From the NCBI GenBank assembly GCA_009768935.1, contig WESA01000017.1, forward strand, positions 1 through 49,171: a stretch of DNA of 49,171 nucleotides, read 5' to 3'. The DNA is from Rectinema subterraneum (GTDB taxonomy: Bacteria; Spirochaetota; Spirochaetia; Treponematales; Rectinemataceae). The stretch's first letter is position 1. Each line of letters starts with the position of its first letter. Below are positions 1-8,153 of the stretch, piece by piece. The notes under the pieces are model-generated. The model did not search any database and had not been told where the DNA came from. It saw only the letters and a list, made by a program, of their open reading frames with translations. Position numbers and translations under genes: made by a program.

Positions 1-729
1 CAGTACTTTCCGAACGAAATCCCCATTGCGGTGGGACGGACAGGCGGCTTCGTGCTAGATGTCAGTCACTGCACACGGCGGCGCTCAGGGAGCATGCGGC
101 AGGACCAAAAGGCGAAGGCACAGGCGCTCTATTCGACGATTCGGCTCGAACGGGGTGGGATCGGGCGGTCATTCAGGGAGGTGCTGGCGACGAGCCTTGC
201 TGTGCAGCCGCCACAGCCTCATAGGCCCTTCGTGCTGATCACCGATGAGAAGCCCGACTATGCGCGCCTCGTGCGGAAGCTTGCAGCCTACTGGGGTGAG
301 GGAGGGGGGCGACTCGTGCACCTGAGGATTTCTTCACACCTGCCACGGACGATCCACAATCCACTCTTTTCTTCGAACTACACCGATCGCGAGCTCAGAA
401 AGGACCTGGCGAACCACCATCGTGAGAGTGTCTGCTTCAACCGCAATGTCGCAAACGGCATGCTGCGCCTCTGGGCCTACCTTATGTGGCACAACTACCT
501 CAAGCCCTACCGTATCCGCTGGCCGAAAGGCCGAAGACCCGCCACCCATGCCGAGGCGAGCGGCATCGATGCAACTGCGCTCGAGAACGTATATAGAAGC
601 TTCTTCGAAGAACGGGCGTTTCTGACACGAAGCCCTTTAAGCCCGACGATGGCGAGAAGCTGGAAGAAGGAATGGCGGACACCGGGGAAGGAGAAGGCGG
701 AGTATATTCCCAAGCTGGCGCTCGCCTAA
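1..729 (+). CDS. DDE-type transposase, 3' part (cut by window start)
   Basis: The reading frame is open from base 1, so the true start lies upstream; the first GTG at 31 is probably internal. The visible 242 residues contain what looks like the C-terminal catalytic part of a DDE transposase: an Asp in LDVSH, an Asp in LITDEKPDY, and a block NYTDRELRKDL followed by HHRES, FNRN and a tryptophan-rich stretch ending HNYLKPYR. Such HN(F/Y)xKPY tails after an Asn-rich helix are common in transposases. I do not recognise the IS family. A 21-bp sequence that recurs elsewhere in the window lies 45 bp after the stop and could be the element's terminal repeat. Transposase identity is inferred from motif style, not from a complete domain. 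Confidence 0.65.
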   Translation, partial: QYFPNEIPIAVGRTGGFVLDVSHCTRRRSGSMRQDQKAKAQALYSTIRLERGGIGRSFREVLATSLAVQPPQPHRPFVLITDEKPDYARLVRKLAAYWGEGGGRLVHLRISSHLPRTIHNPLFSSNYTDRELRKDLANHHRESVCFNRNVANGMLRLWAYLMWHNYLKPYRIRWPKGRRPATHAEASGIDATALENVYRSFFEERAFLTRSPLSPTMARSWKKEWRTPGKEKAEYIPKLALA

Positions 730-773
730 ACGGCTCACGCTGGATTGTCGAGGTGCGTCCTTTCTTAGCCGCC

Positions 774-794
774 TTTACACAAGGTTGAGAGCAC
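774..794 (-). repeat. 21-bp interspersed repeat, copy 1 (possible IS end)
   Basis: Read on the minus strand this is GTG(C/T)TCTCAACCTTG(T/G)GTAAA. The same sequence with at most one or two changes occurs on the plus strand at 9809-9829 and 28420-28440. This copy is just downstream of the transposase gene and may be its terminal inverted repeat. Confidence 0.5.
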
Positions 795-833
795 TACCTT
801 TTGCTGCTATTCTTGAACACTGAGGAGACCATG

Positions 834-2150
834 ATGCCCGATTTTAGTATCGAAACGCTTGGAAAGTGTTCGGTGGACTCGCCGCTTGGGTTGGCCGGTT
901 TGACAGGTACAGGCGGTCCGGTTTTTGTGCGCGATGATCAGTTCATTTGCTACAACATTGAAGCACGGCCGGGCGAGCGGCCGCTTCTGACGCGCGACCA
1001 GCTGCTCGAGGTCGCAGGGCCACGGCAGAAAATCTATTTCAGTCCGTCGCATGTGCATGCGGGCATTGTCACCTGCGGCGGACTTTGCCCTGGGCTCAAT
1101 GATGTCATTCGCGCCATTGTGCGGAGTCTGTGGCATCTCTATGGTGTGCGCAGAATTTCTGGGATCCGCTATGGATACAAGGGCTTTTTGCCGGAATATG
1201 GGCTTGAAGTTATCCCTCTCGATCCCGATATCGTCGATGACATTCACAAAATCGGCGGGACTATTCTGGGGACTTCCCGCGGCGGTGGGGATCGTACCTC
1301 GGAAATTGTCGATACGATAGAACAGCTCAACCTGAATGTGCTGTTCGCAATTGGCGGGGACGGTACGCAGAAAGGGGCGCTCGCGATTGCGGAGGAAATC
1401 GAGCGCAGAAAGCTCAAGATTGCAGTCGTGGGTATCCCGAAAACCGTCGACAACGACATAGAGTTCGTGGAAAAGACTTTCGGATTCGATACCGCGGTGG
1501 TTAAGGCTTCCGAGGCAGTAGCGGCGGCGCACATGGAAGCGCACTCGCAGATCAATGGTATCGGGCTTGTGAAGCTCATGGGCAGGGATTCGGGATTTAT
1601 TGCGGTACATACAGTGCTCGCGGTACACGAGGCGAACTTCGTGCTGATTCCGGAAGTGCCGTTTGATCTGGAAGGGCCGCAAGGCTTTCTTCCCATGCTG
1701 GAAAAGCGGCTTGCACGGCGAGGGCATGCGGTTATTGTGGTCGCGGAGGGAGCTGGACAGCACTTCTTCACTCAGGAAGTGAAATTCGACGCCTCGGGCA
1801 ACCGGAAGCTCGGCGACATCGGGCTCTTTCTGAAAGAAAAAATCGAAGAATACTTCAAAGCGAAAAATAAGGAAATCAATCTGAAATACATCGATCCAAG
1901 CTACATGATCCGCTCGGCGATTGCCGAGCCTGTCGACTCCATGTACTGCGAGCGGCTGGGCAACAACGCCGTGCATGCTGCGATGGCCGGCAAGACGAAA
2001 CTGCTCATTGGGCTGGTCAACAATGAATTTGTGCATATTCCGATTCGTGCAGCCACTTCAAAGCGCAAGCAGGTGAATCCCGAAGGCAGCTTGTGGCGCG
2101 ATGCAATCGAGGCGACCCAGCAGCCGATGAGTATGGTGAATCCGAAGTAA
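834..2150 (+). CDS. 6-phosphofructokinase (clade X type)
   Basis: Phosphorylates fructose 6-phosphate to fructose 1,6-bisphosphate in glycolysis. The start is placed at the second of two adjacent ATGs because AGGAG at 823-827 is then 6 nt away; 831 is the alternative. The 438-residue protein has the PFK fold signatures: a glycine-rich ITCGGLCPG loop, GGDGT in the nucleotide site, the catalytic loop PKTVDNDI (general-base Asp) and the MGRDSGF substrate segment. The site equivalent to E. coli Gly104 is Gly, as in ATP enzymes, while the position equivalent to Gly124 is Lys, as in pyrophosphate enzymes. This Gly/Lys combination is typical of the longer clade of trypanosome/plant-type ATP-PFKs, so ATP is the likelier donor, but spirochaete relatives include PPi enzymes. 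It appears monocistronic. Confidence 0.9.
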   Translation: MPDFSIETLGKCSVDSPLGLAGLTGTGGPVFVRDDQFICYNIEARPGERPLLTRDQLLEVAGPRQKIYFSPSHVHAGIVTCGGLCPGLNDVIRAIVRSLWHLYGVRRISGIRYGYKGFLPEYGLEVIPLDPDIVDDIHKIGGTILGTSRGGGDRTSEIVDTIEQLNLNVLFAIGGDGTQKGALAIAEEIERRKLKIAVVGIPKTVDNDIEFVEKTFGFDTAVVKASEAVAAAHMEAHSQINGIGLVKLMGRDSGFIAVHTVLAVHEANFVLIPEVPFDLEGPQGFLPMLEKRLARRGHAVIVVAEGAGQHFFTQEVKFDASGNRKLGDIGLFLKEKIEEYFKAKNKEINLKYIDPSYMIRSAIAEPVDSMYCERLGNNAVHAAMAGKTKLLIGLVNNEFVHIPIRAATSKRKQVNPEGSLWRDAIEATQQPMSMVNPK

Positions 2151-2257
2151 GAAACGCGGGCGGGTGAAACGGCGCGCAACAGAGTGGAGCGGGTTCGCCA
2201 TGGCGGCCGGATTGACTCCGGGCGCCGTAGTACCGCGCGATTTTTTCATTTTTTCTC

Positions 2258-2286
2258 TTGATTACTACACAAACGTATAGTATATC
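2258..2286 (+). promoter_or_regulatory. Promoter of the DUF72-imuB-dnaE2 operon
   Basis: TTGATT (2258-2263), 17-bp spacer, TATATC (2281-2286). The -10 box ends 6 bp before the ATG at 2293, so the predicted start of transcription coincides with the start codon. No Shine-Dalgarno sequence is visible, so a leaderless message is implied. Confidence 0.5.
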
Positions 2287-2290
2287 TATA
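2276..2290. promoter_or_regulatory. Inverted repeat TATAG-N5-CTATA over the -10 box
   Basis: A 15-bp sequence with perfect 5-bp arms covers the -10 element and predicted start site of the translesion-synthesis operon. A repressor site (LexA-like damage control would make sense for this operon) is an inference; the motif matches no LexA box I can name and its AT-richness could be chance. Confidence 0.35.
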
Positions 2291-2292
2291 GC

Positions 2293-3069
2293 ATGAACGA
2301 TGAAGGGCTGTATGTCGGCATTGTGACCCGCGCAAAAAATACCGGGGTTGCGCGTCCGGAGGCATGGCTTGCCGAATGTGGCTGGGATGAGTGGCACGCG
2401 GGCCGGGGCAAGAGAGAGGAGACGCTGAACAGTGCGGGAGCGGCGCAGGCATTATGCGTACGGCTGCCCCGCTGGGTGCGTGGATTTGGCGCCGCAAAAC
2501 CGGGCGCTACCAACTTGCGCCAGACTCTCAAAGCTGTTCGAAATGCCGTCGAAGCAGATGTGCGCGCAGGGCGTGTCATGTTTCTTCTGGCCGAATTTCC
2601 TCATTCGTTTACTTACAGCGTAGGAAATCGCTTGTGGCTCGACCGGGTACTGGGCGAGCTTGAGGGACTGCCCCTGGTGGTCGGTTTCTGGTCGGCCGAA
2701 TGGTATACCTCGCGACTCATCGAAGGGCTCAAGCAGCGTAATGTCGCACTTTGTCTCTACGACGCGCCACGTTTGCCGGGGCTGCCGCCGGCAGTGGAAG
2801 TGCTGACGGCGGATAGGGTGTACGCCAGGTTTCTTAGCCGGAATGGGGCGGCATGGAAGAACGGGCAATTCGGGCATGTACTCGACTATCGCTATACAAA
2901 AAAAGAACTTGCAAATATTGTGCCTCGGCTGTTGATGTGGCGGCGCAAGGCTGAAGCGGTCGGCATGGTGTTTGCCAACGGGCGCTGGGCGGCGGAAAGT
3001 GCCGCGCTGATGAATAGATTGCTGTCGGCCCACGTTGAGGCGCAGCTTCCGAAAGGGGGCGGGCCATGA
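2293..3069 (+). CDS. DUF72 (YecE-like) family protein, first gene of imuB-dnaE2 operon
   Basis: This 258-residue protein resembles the DUF72 family of TIM-barrel-like proteins of unknown function. Family-like blocks are FLLAEFPHSF around residue 100 (usually LfQlPpsF), VVGFWSAEWY (usually vEfRhpsW, here with the Glu and Arg replaced), LYDAPRLPG, then VYARFLSRNGAAW followed by DYRYTKKEL, which mirrors the family's YvRfHGRNaeaW and Y-Y-EEL segments, and VFANGRWAAESA near the end. The N-terminal GTSGWsY-type motif is degenerate. It is not RecA/SulA-like, so it is not an ImuA homologue, although it occupies imuA's position: its stop overlaps the imuB start in ATGA. Co-translation with imuB suggests an accessory role in damage tolerance (inference). 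The start lacks a ribosome-binding site and fits a leaderless transcript. Confidence 0.75.
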   Translation: MNDEGLYVGIVTRAKNTGVARPEAWLAECGWDEWHAGRGKREETLNSAGAAQALCVRLPRWVRGFGAAKPGATNLRQTLKAVRNAVEADVRAGRVMFLLAEFPHSFTYSVGNRLWLDRVLGELEGLPLVVGFWSAEWYTSRLIEGLKQRNVALCLYDAPRLPGLPPAVEVLTADRVYARFLSRNGAAWKNGQFGHVLDYRYTKKELANIVPRLLMWRRKAEAVGMVFANGRWAAESAALMNRLLSAHVEAQLPKGGGP

Positions 3070-4307
3070 CAAGCGGCACCATTATCCATGTCAATGTGAT
3101 CGGCCTTATGGCGGCGGTTGAAGAAATAGTCGACCCTGGCGTGCGCGGGCGACCATTTGTGGTTGCGCGGCCCGACATCCCGCGGGCGATCGTCCTCGAT
3201 CTCTCGCCGGAGGCGTATCGCGAAGGGGTGCGGCGGGGCATGCTGGTGCAGACAGCGTGTGCCCGGGTGCGTGCGCTCAAGGTTGTGCCGCCGCGCCCCG
3301 AGCTCTACGAAAAAGTCGACCAATCTCTTTTGGAGGCCGCCTTTTGTTTCACGCCGCTTGTCGAGCGGGCGGGGCGGGGGCACCTCTTTCTCGATGTGAA
3401 CGGGACTCGCAGGCTTTTCGGTGCACCGGAGGACGTGGCGAGGCGACTTCTCGGGGAAATCGCCGATCAGACAGGGCTTGTTCCCACCGTTGCGCTTGCG
3501 TCGACCAAAACGGCCGCAAAGGTGGCGAGCCGAGTATTCAGGCCCTTCGGGTTTGCGCCGCTTTCAGTCAACGACGAAGGGGAACTTGTGGCACGCCAGC
3601 CGGTCGAATTGCTTCCCGGTGTGGGAGTCAAGCTTTTGCCGCGTCTCATTTCGCTCGAAATTGGGGAAATCGGAACACTTGCCTCGCTTTCGATGGACGA
3701 AGCTCAGGCGATAAGCGCTCGCGGGCCAGAATTGGTGCTTCGCGCTCGGTGTGTCGACGATTCGCCGGTAAACCCGGAGCCTCCCTCGCGGCGCATGCTG
3801 GCAGGCGAAACCGTGTTCGAGCCTGATTGTGCAGATCCGGACTTGCTCGCGTGGCGGGCAAGGGAAATTGTGGCCGAACTCGGTTTTCGAATGCGAAAAG
3901 AGGGTTTTGGAGCGCACTTTGTGATGGCAAAGCTTGTCTATACTGACGGCGCGGTTGCGTCGAGGAGCGTTCGGGCTGGGCAGGGGGCCAGTTTTGTGGC
4001 CGACATTCAGCTTTGCGAGGCGGCGGAACGGGCGGTGCGGCAAGCGTGGGAGCGCAGGGTGAGGGTACGTAAACTGCAGATCGAACTCGGAGGATTCGAG
4101 CCGGCAGGGCCGGAACTGGACTTGTTCGAACCGCTGCCATTCTTCAAGGCGGAGCCCGAAATCGACTCGACAGGCATTCAGACGCGGCGCATTGCCATGC
4201 ACATGCGGGTACAGAGCGCTCTCGATCGCGTTCATGGCAAATATGGTCAGTCAGCCATCGTGCCGGCCGCCGCCTTTCTATATAGAGAAGGAAGTCTTGT
4301 ATGCTGA
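3066..4307 (+). CDS. imuB: ImuB-like, catalytically dead Y-family polymerase homologue
   Basis: A 413-residue protein with Y-family DNA polymerase architecture: N-terminal palm/fingers, a helix-hairpin-helix-like thumb (LLPGVGVKLLPRL) and a little-finger-like region. The metal-binding residues are missing. The usual H-x-D-M-D motif is HVNVIG at residues about 8-13, and the usual S-x-D-E motif aligns to GRGHLFLDVNGT, with no Asp-Glu pair. Loss of these carboxylates is the known hallmark of ImuB, a scaffold that brings the error-prone polymerase to the sliding clamp. ELDLF at residues 350-354 fits a beta-clamp-binding pentapeptide (QL-x-LF type). It overlaps the upstream DUF72 gene by 4 bp and dnaE2 by 7 bp, so translation is coupled. 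Confidence 0.85.
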   Translation: MTSGTIIHVNVIGLMAAVEEIVDPGVRGRPFVVARPDIPRAIVLDLSPEAYREGVRRGMLVQTACARVRALKVVPPRPELYEKVDQSLLEAAFCFTPLVERAGRGHLFLDVNGTRRLFGAPEDVARRLLGEIADQTGLVPTVALASTKTAAKVASRVFRPFGFAPLSVNDEGELVARQPVELLPGVGVKLLPRLISLEIGEIGTLASLSMDEAQAISARGPELVLRARCVDDSPVNPEPPSRRMLAGETVFEPDCADPDLLAWRAREIVAELGFRMRKEGFGAHFVMAKLVYTDGAVASRSVRAGQGASFVADIQLCEAAERAVRQAWERRVRVRKLQIELGGFEPAGPELDLFEPLPFFKAEPEIDSTGIQTRRIAMHMRVQSALDRVHGKYGQSAIVPAAAFLYREGSLVC

Positions 4308-7300
4308 CGCCGCTTGTTACGCATTCGGCGTATTCGCTGCTGTGGGGAGTGTTGACGCCGCAGCAGCTTGTCGAGGCAGCAGCTTCGGCAGGCTGGAATG
4401 CGCTCGCGCTCACGGACTGCAATGGGATGTATGGGCTTCCTGTTTTTCTCGATGCCTGTAAGGAAAGAGGTCTGCGCCCGATTGTCGGGGTTGAGTGTAC
4501 AGGCGGCTGGGGCAGGGTGGTAACGATTGCGCGTACAAAAGAGGGGTTTTCACGACTCACCAGGCTTCTGAGCGCGAGGGCGGCTGTCCTGAATGAGGCT
4601 GGCCTGCCAGCTTACACAAGGTTCGTGACACTAGGGAGGGACAACAAGCAGCATAGCGAGGCACTTGCAAAGGCGGACACGCTTTTGTGGTGCGAGCTTG
4701 CCGCGATAGCAGCCATGTCTGACCCCGGGCTTTTTCTTCTTTCCGACAGCCCTACATTCTTGCGCGAGGTACCATGCTCGCCATGGCTTTTTGCCCTGCT
4801 CTCGACCGCGCATGCATCACAGTGGCGGGCTCTGCTGAAGACGGGCCACAAGCCTGTGCTGAGCCCTGAAATTACTTTTCTCGAGCCCGGCCAGCGCGAA
4901 GTGCAGCGCTTGCTTGCGGCCATCGGTCTTGGTGTGACTGTCCGTGAAGTGCCGGACTCGATGCTTGCGCCAGAAGCAGCAGCATTTGAGTATGCGCGAG
5001 CGGCTGATAATGCGGGGGAGATTGGGCTCAGCCTTGCGAGCGACAATTCCGGCTCAGCCGCCTGGCTTGCAAGTGCGCCACTCGAATCGCGCTTTTGCGA
5101 TTTGGAAAGCAGCCTTGCCGAAGCCGCTACTGCCAACCGGTGCATCACCGAAGAAGCGCTTTCGGAACCTTTTGGTGATTTTGTATTTCCAATGTGGCAA
5201 GCGGCGGGGGCAACCGACGAGGTCGCGGGCACTTGTGCTCCGAATGATGGTGCTGGCGCTGGCATATCTGCTCCTGTAGCTCTTCGCAGACTCGCCTACG
5301 AAGGGGCTGCGCGCCGGTATGGCAGCCTTCCTCCGGCAGTGCGCGAAAGGCTCGAATATGAGCTTGGCATTATCGAAGAAAAAGGCTTCTGTGATTATTT
5401 TCTTGTAGTGAATGAAATAATTAAAAAGGCAAAGAGAATTTGCGGCCGCGGGAGCGCTGCGGCGAGCATTGTCTCCTACGCGCTCGGTATCACCGATGTG
5501 GACCCGATAGCCCACAACCTCTTTTTTGACCGCTTCCTCAACCCCGGCCGAAAGGACCCTCCCGATATCGATGTCGATTTTGCATGGGACGAGCGCGACA
5601 GCGTTCTCGAAGAAACCGTGCGGATGTTCGGGGCGGAACACTGCGCCCGCGTCGCGAACCACAATTGCTTCCGTTTCCGCGGCGCGCTGCGCGATACAGC
5701 CCGAGCCTTCGGTATGCCGGATGAAGAGACAAGCGCCATAGAACGCCGCATCGAACATAATCGCGATGCAGCACTGGCAAGCGCCGACTCAGTATGGAAA
5801 GACATTTTTTCGCTCGCCATTCGCATTACGGGCTTGCCGCGCAACCTGGGAACGCACTCAGGTGGGATCATCATCGTGCCGGGGAATATTGCTGACCATG
5901 TGCCGGTCGAACGGACAGGTTCCGGGATTCTTGTCACCGCATGGGATAAAGATGGTGTAGAAGATGCAGGCCTTGTCAAAATTGACCTCCTTGGCAATCG
6001 CTCGCTCGCCGTGGTACGAGATGCGATCCAGAACCTGCACGAGAACGGCATTGAGCTCGACCTTGAGCGCTGGCGTCCCGAGGAAGACGCCGATACTATT
6101 GCGATGATCGCGCGCGGCGACACGATGGGCGTGTTCTATGTCGAAAGCCCTGCCATGCGCCTCCTTCAGAAGAAAACCGGTGTTGGAGATTTTGCGCATC
6201 TTGTTATTCATTCATCAATTATCAGGCCTGCTGCCAACCGTTACATCGAAGAGTATATCGAGCGCCTTAAAGGCAAAGCCTGGAAGCCCCTTCACCCCGT
6301 CCTGGCCGAGCTCTTCTCGGAGACGTACGGCATCATGTGTTACCAGGAAGATGTATCGAAGGTTGCAGTCGCGCTCGCGGGCTTTTCTTCCTCGGATGCC
6401 GACGCCATCCGCAAAGTGCTCACCAAAAAGGATCGGGGCCACCGCCTCGAGATGTGGAAACAGCGCTTCTACGAGGGCTCCGCGGCGCACGGTGTTGCCC
6501 CCGATGTCATCGATGCCGTCTGGGACATGATCATGTCCTTTTCAGGCTATTCGTTTGTAAAAGCCCATTCGGCGAGCTATGCAATGCTCTCGTTCCAGTC
6601 TGCATGGTTGAGGGCACATTATCCAGCCGAGTTCATGGCAGCGGTTCTCTCGAACCATGGTGGCTTCTATTCGACACTCGCCTATGCAAGCGAAGCACGG
6701 CGCATGGGCCTTGAGCTCCTTCCTCCCGATGTGAACGAAAGTGCGCTGCGCTGCAAAGGGAAGGGCGGCGCGATCCGCTGGGGCCTCGGCATGATTGCGG
6801 GGTTAAGCGAAAGCACGCTGAAGGCGCTTGTTGAAGCGCGCGGCGGGGATACGACACCGCGCCGCTCTTCGATCTTCCGCCCCTTTGTGTCAGTCGAAGA
6901 TTTTGCCGCGCGCGTCCCCTTTTCGCGCGAAGAAGCAGAAGCCTTTGTCGGCTCGGGTGCGCTCGACAGCATCGCGAAAGGCATGGGTAGACCCGCTGTG
7001 CTCATGGCTTTGCTAAAGGCTTGCACGGCTCGAGCAAGACACGCAGGGCCAGGGCTTTTTGAAGATGCGGAGAGAGTTTCGAGGGGCGCGCATATTTCAT
7101 CTACTCCGCATACACGTATCTCGTCAGAAGGCTCTCCCTCAAGCTCGAAGACCAGCGAGCGCCGCATTGCCCTTTCCCAGATGCAATGGCTCGGCACCAC
7201 CTTGAGCTGCCACCCTTTGAGCCTCGTGCCGGGCGCGCTCCAGATGCCGCGCCTCCAAGCTGCCGCTCTCGATCGGCACATCGGCGAATATGTACGCCTC

Positions 7301-7624
7301 GCTGGCTGGCTCATCACCGCCAAAGAAGTGCTCACCACGCATGAAGAGCCCATGGAATTCCTCACCTTCGAGGACGAAACTGCAAGCTTCGAAACAGTGC
7401 TCTTTCCTGCTGGCTACAAGCAATTCCGCCCGGCCCTCCTCGAAGGCGGTGCCTTTGTCGTCGAGGGCAGGGTCGAAGAAAGCCATGGTGCGATCACCGT
7501 AACCATCGCGGCTCTTCGCCGCCTGCCAGCCATTCCGAAGCTCGCTGAAACGCCAAGAGCGCCGCCGCCAAGCGGTTTCGGCTACGCGAGCAAGTTCGGC
7601 TATCAAGCAGCCAGCCGGAATTGA
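4301..7624 (+). CDS. dnaE2: Error-prone DNA polymerase III alpha subunit DnaE2 (ImuC)
   Basis: A 1107-residue C-family polymerase that carries out translesion synthesis in the ImuB-DnaE2 mutasome. It starts with a PHP domain (THSAYSLLWG, then LALTDCNGMYG), followed by the palm with PDIDVDF holding the two catalytic aspartates, a third Asp in GLVKIDLLGNR, the fingers (YQEDVSKVA, AHSASYAMLSFQSAWL), helix-hairpin-helix repeats, and a C-terminal OB fold near residues 995-1080 (RLAGWLITAKEV to VEGRVEES). The length, the short C-terminus without a tau-binding tail and the partnership with ImuB point to DnaE2 rather than replicative DnaE1. A poorly conserved stretch near residues 920-950 (serine-rich) precedes the OB fold. 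Start ATG lies inside the imuB stop region (ATGCTGA). Confidence 0.92.
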   Translation: MLTPLVTHSAYSLLWGVLTPQQLVEAAASAGWNALALTDCNGMYGLPVFLDACKERGLRPIVGVECTGGWGRVVTIARTKEGFSRLTRLLSARAAVLNEAGLPAYTRFVTLGRDNKQHSEALAKADTLLWCELAAIAAMSDPGLFLLSDSPTFLREVPCSPWLFALLSTAHASQWRALLKTGHKPVLSPEITFLEPGQREVQRLLAAIGLGVTVREVPDSMLAPEAAAFEYARAADNAGEIGLSLASDNSGSAAWLASAPLESRFCDLESSLAEAATANRCITEEALSEPFGDFVFPMWQAAGATDEVAGTCAPNDGAGAGISAPVALRRLAYEGAARRYGSLPPAVRERLEYELGIIEEKGFCDYFLVVNEIIKKAKRICGRGSAAASIVSYALGITDVDPIAHNLFFDRFLNPGRKDPPDIDVDFAWDERDSVLEETVRMFGAEHCARVANHNCFRFRGALRDTARAFGMPDEETSAIERRIEHNRDAALASADSVWKDIFSLAIRITGLPRNLGTHSGGIIIVPGNIADHVPVERTGSGILVTAWDKDGVEDAGLVKIDLLGNRSLAVVRDAIQNLHENGIELDLERWRPEEDADTIAMIARGDTMGVFYVESPAMRLLQKKTGVGDFAHLVIHSSIIRPAANRYIEEYIERLKGKAWKPLHPVLAELFSETYGIMCYQEDVSKVAVALAGFSSSDADAIRKVLTKKDRGHRLEMWKQRFYEGSAAHGVAPDVIDAVWDMIMSFSGYSFVKAHSASYAMLSFQSAWLRAHYPAEFMAAVLSNHGGFYSTLAYASEARRMGLELLPPDVNESALRCKGKGGAIRWGLGMIAGLSESTLKALVEARGGDTTPRRSSIFRPFVSVEDFAARVPFSREEAEAFVGSGALDSIAKGMGRPAVLMALLKACTARARHAGPGLFEDAERVSRGAHISSTPHTRISSEGSPSSSKTSERRIALSQMQWLGTTLSCHPLSLVPGALQMPRLQAAALDRHIGEYVRLAGWLITAKEVLTTHEEPMEFLTFEDETASFETVLFPAGYKQFRPALLEGGAFVVEGRVEESHGAITVTIAALRRLPAIPKLAETPRAPPPSGFGYASKFGYQAASRN

Positions 7625-7648
7625 TGCAGCAAATCGGACATCGGGGTC

Positions 7649-7676
7649 TTGATTTTTTCCTTGAATGCACTATAAT
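7649..7676 (+). promoter_or_regulatory. Promoter of rrf2-hcp
   Basis: TTGATT (7649-7654), 16-bp spacer, consensus TATAAT (7671-7676), placed about 40 bp before the Rrf2 start codon. Confidence 0.7.
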
Positions 7677-7693
7677 AGGATATAGATATCCTA
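7676..7693. promoter_or_regulatory. 18-bp palindromic operator (probably for the Rrf2 regulator)
   Basis: TAGGATAT-AG-ATATCCTA is a perfect inverted repeat with 8-bp arms and a 2-bp centre. It begins at the last base of the -10 box and covers the transcription start. Its position immediately upstream of an Rrf2-family gene makes autoregulation the natural reading. Confidence 0.65.
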
Positions 7694-7718
7694 ATTTACA
7701 GGAATTCCAGAGACTACC

Positions 7719-8126
7719 ATGGACAGAATTGTTGCTGTTTCGGACACGGTCAATGCAGGGATACACGCACTCGCTCTCGCAGAGGCAAATGGCGGGAGCA
7801 TTTCGGCGCGAGAAGCTGCTGAGCGCCTGCAGGTATCGTCCTCGTACTTGGCGAAAATAATGCAGAAGCTGGCTGCAAAAGGGCTGTTGACGCCTACCCG
7901 CGGGCTCGGCGGCGGCTATGCCCTCACAAAGCCGGCAGAGCAGATCTCGTGCCTTGAGGTGCTCACGCTCCTTGAGGGAGACTTACCCCGCCGCGAATGC
8001 CTCTTTGCAAAAGCAGTCTGTCGCACAGGCACCTGCGCCCTGCGCACTTTCTGCGCTGACACGGAAAAGCGCCTCCGGACTGCGCTCGAAACAATCACTG
8101 TCGCCGCCGTCGCGCGGAGTTTCTAA
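7719..8126 (+). CDS. Rrf2-family Fe-S transcriptional regulator (NsrR/IscR-like)
   Basis: A 135-residue Rrf2 protein. The winged helix includes ISAREAAERLQVSSSYLAKIMQKLAAKGLL and the wing GLGGGYAL. The C-terminal part has four cysteines spaced C-x6-C-x4-C-x5-C (PRRECLFAKAVC, then RTGTC, then ALRTFC), consistent with binding an iron-sulfur cluster, three Cys being the usual number. It sits 27 bp upstream of hcp in the same direction. Control of Hcp by an NO- or redox-sensing Rrf2 protein (NsrR type) is well known, so nitrosative or redox sensing is a reasonable inference. The palindrome over its promoter is probably its own operator and would co-regulate hcp. Confidence 0.88.
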   Translation: MDRIVAVSDTVNAGIHALALAEANGGSISAREAAERLQVSSSYLAKIMQKLAAKGLLTPTRGLGGGYALTKPAEQISCLEVLTLLEGDLPRRECLFAKAVCRTGTCALRTFCADTEKRLRTALETITVAAVARSF

Positions 8127-8153
8127 AATTCATTTTTTGAGAGGAGAACCATT

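Noticed and set aside
807..2036. 409-codon open frame on the minus strand opposite the phosphofructokinase gene
   Set aside because: It is a codon-bias shadow of a clearly conserved gene, with no start signal and no recognisable domain.
2293..3069. Calling the first gene of the polymerase operon imuA from position alone
   Set aside because: It has no Walker A/B motifs or RecA-like order, and its internal blocks fit DUF72 instead.
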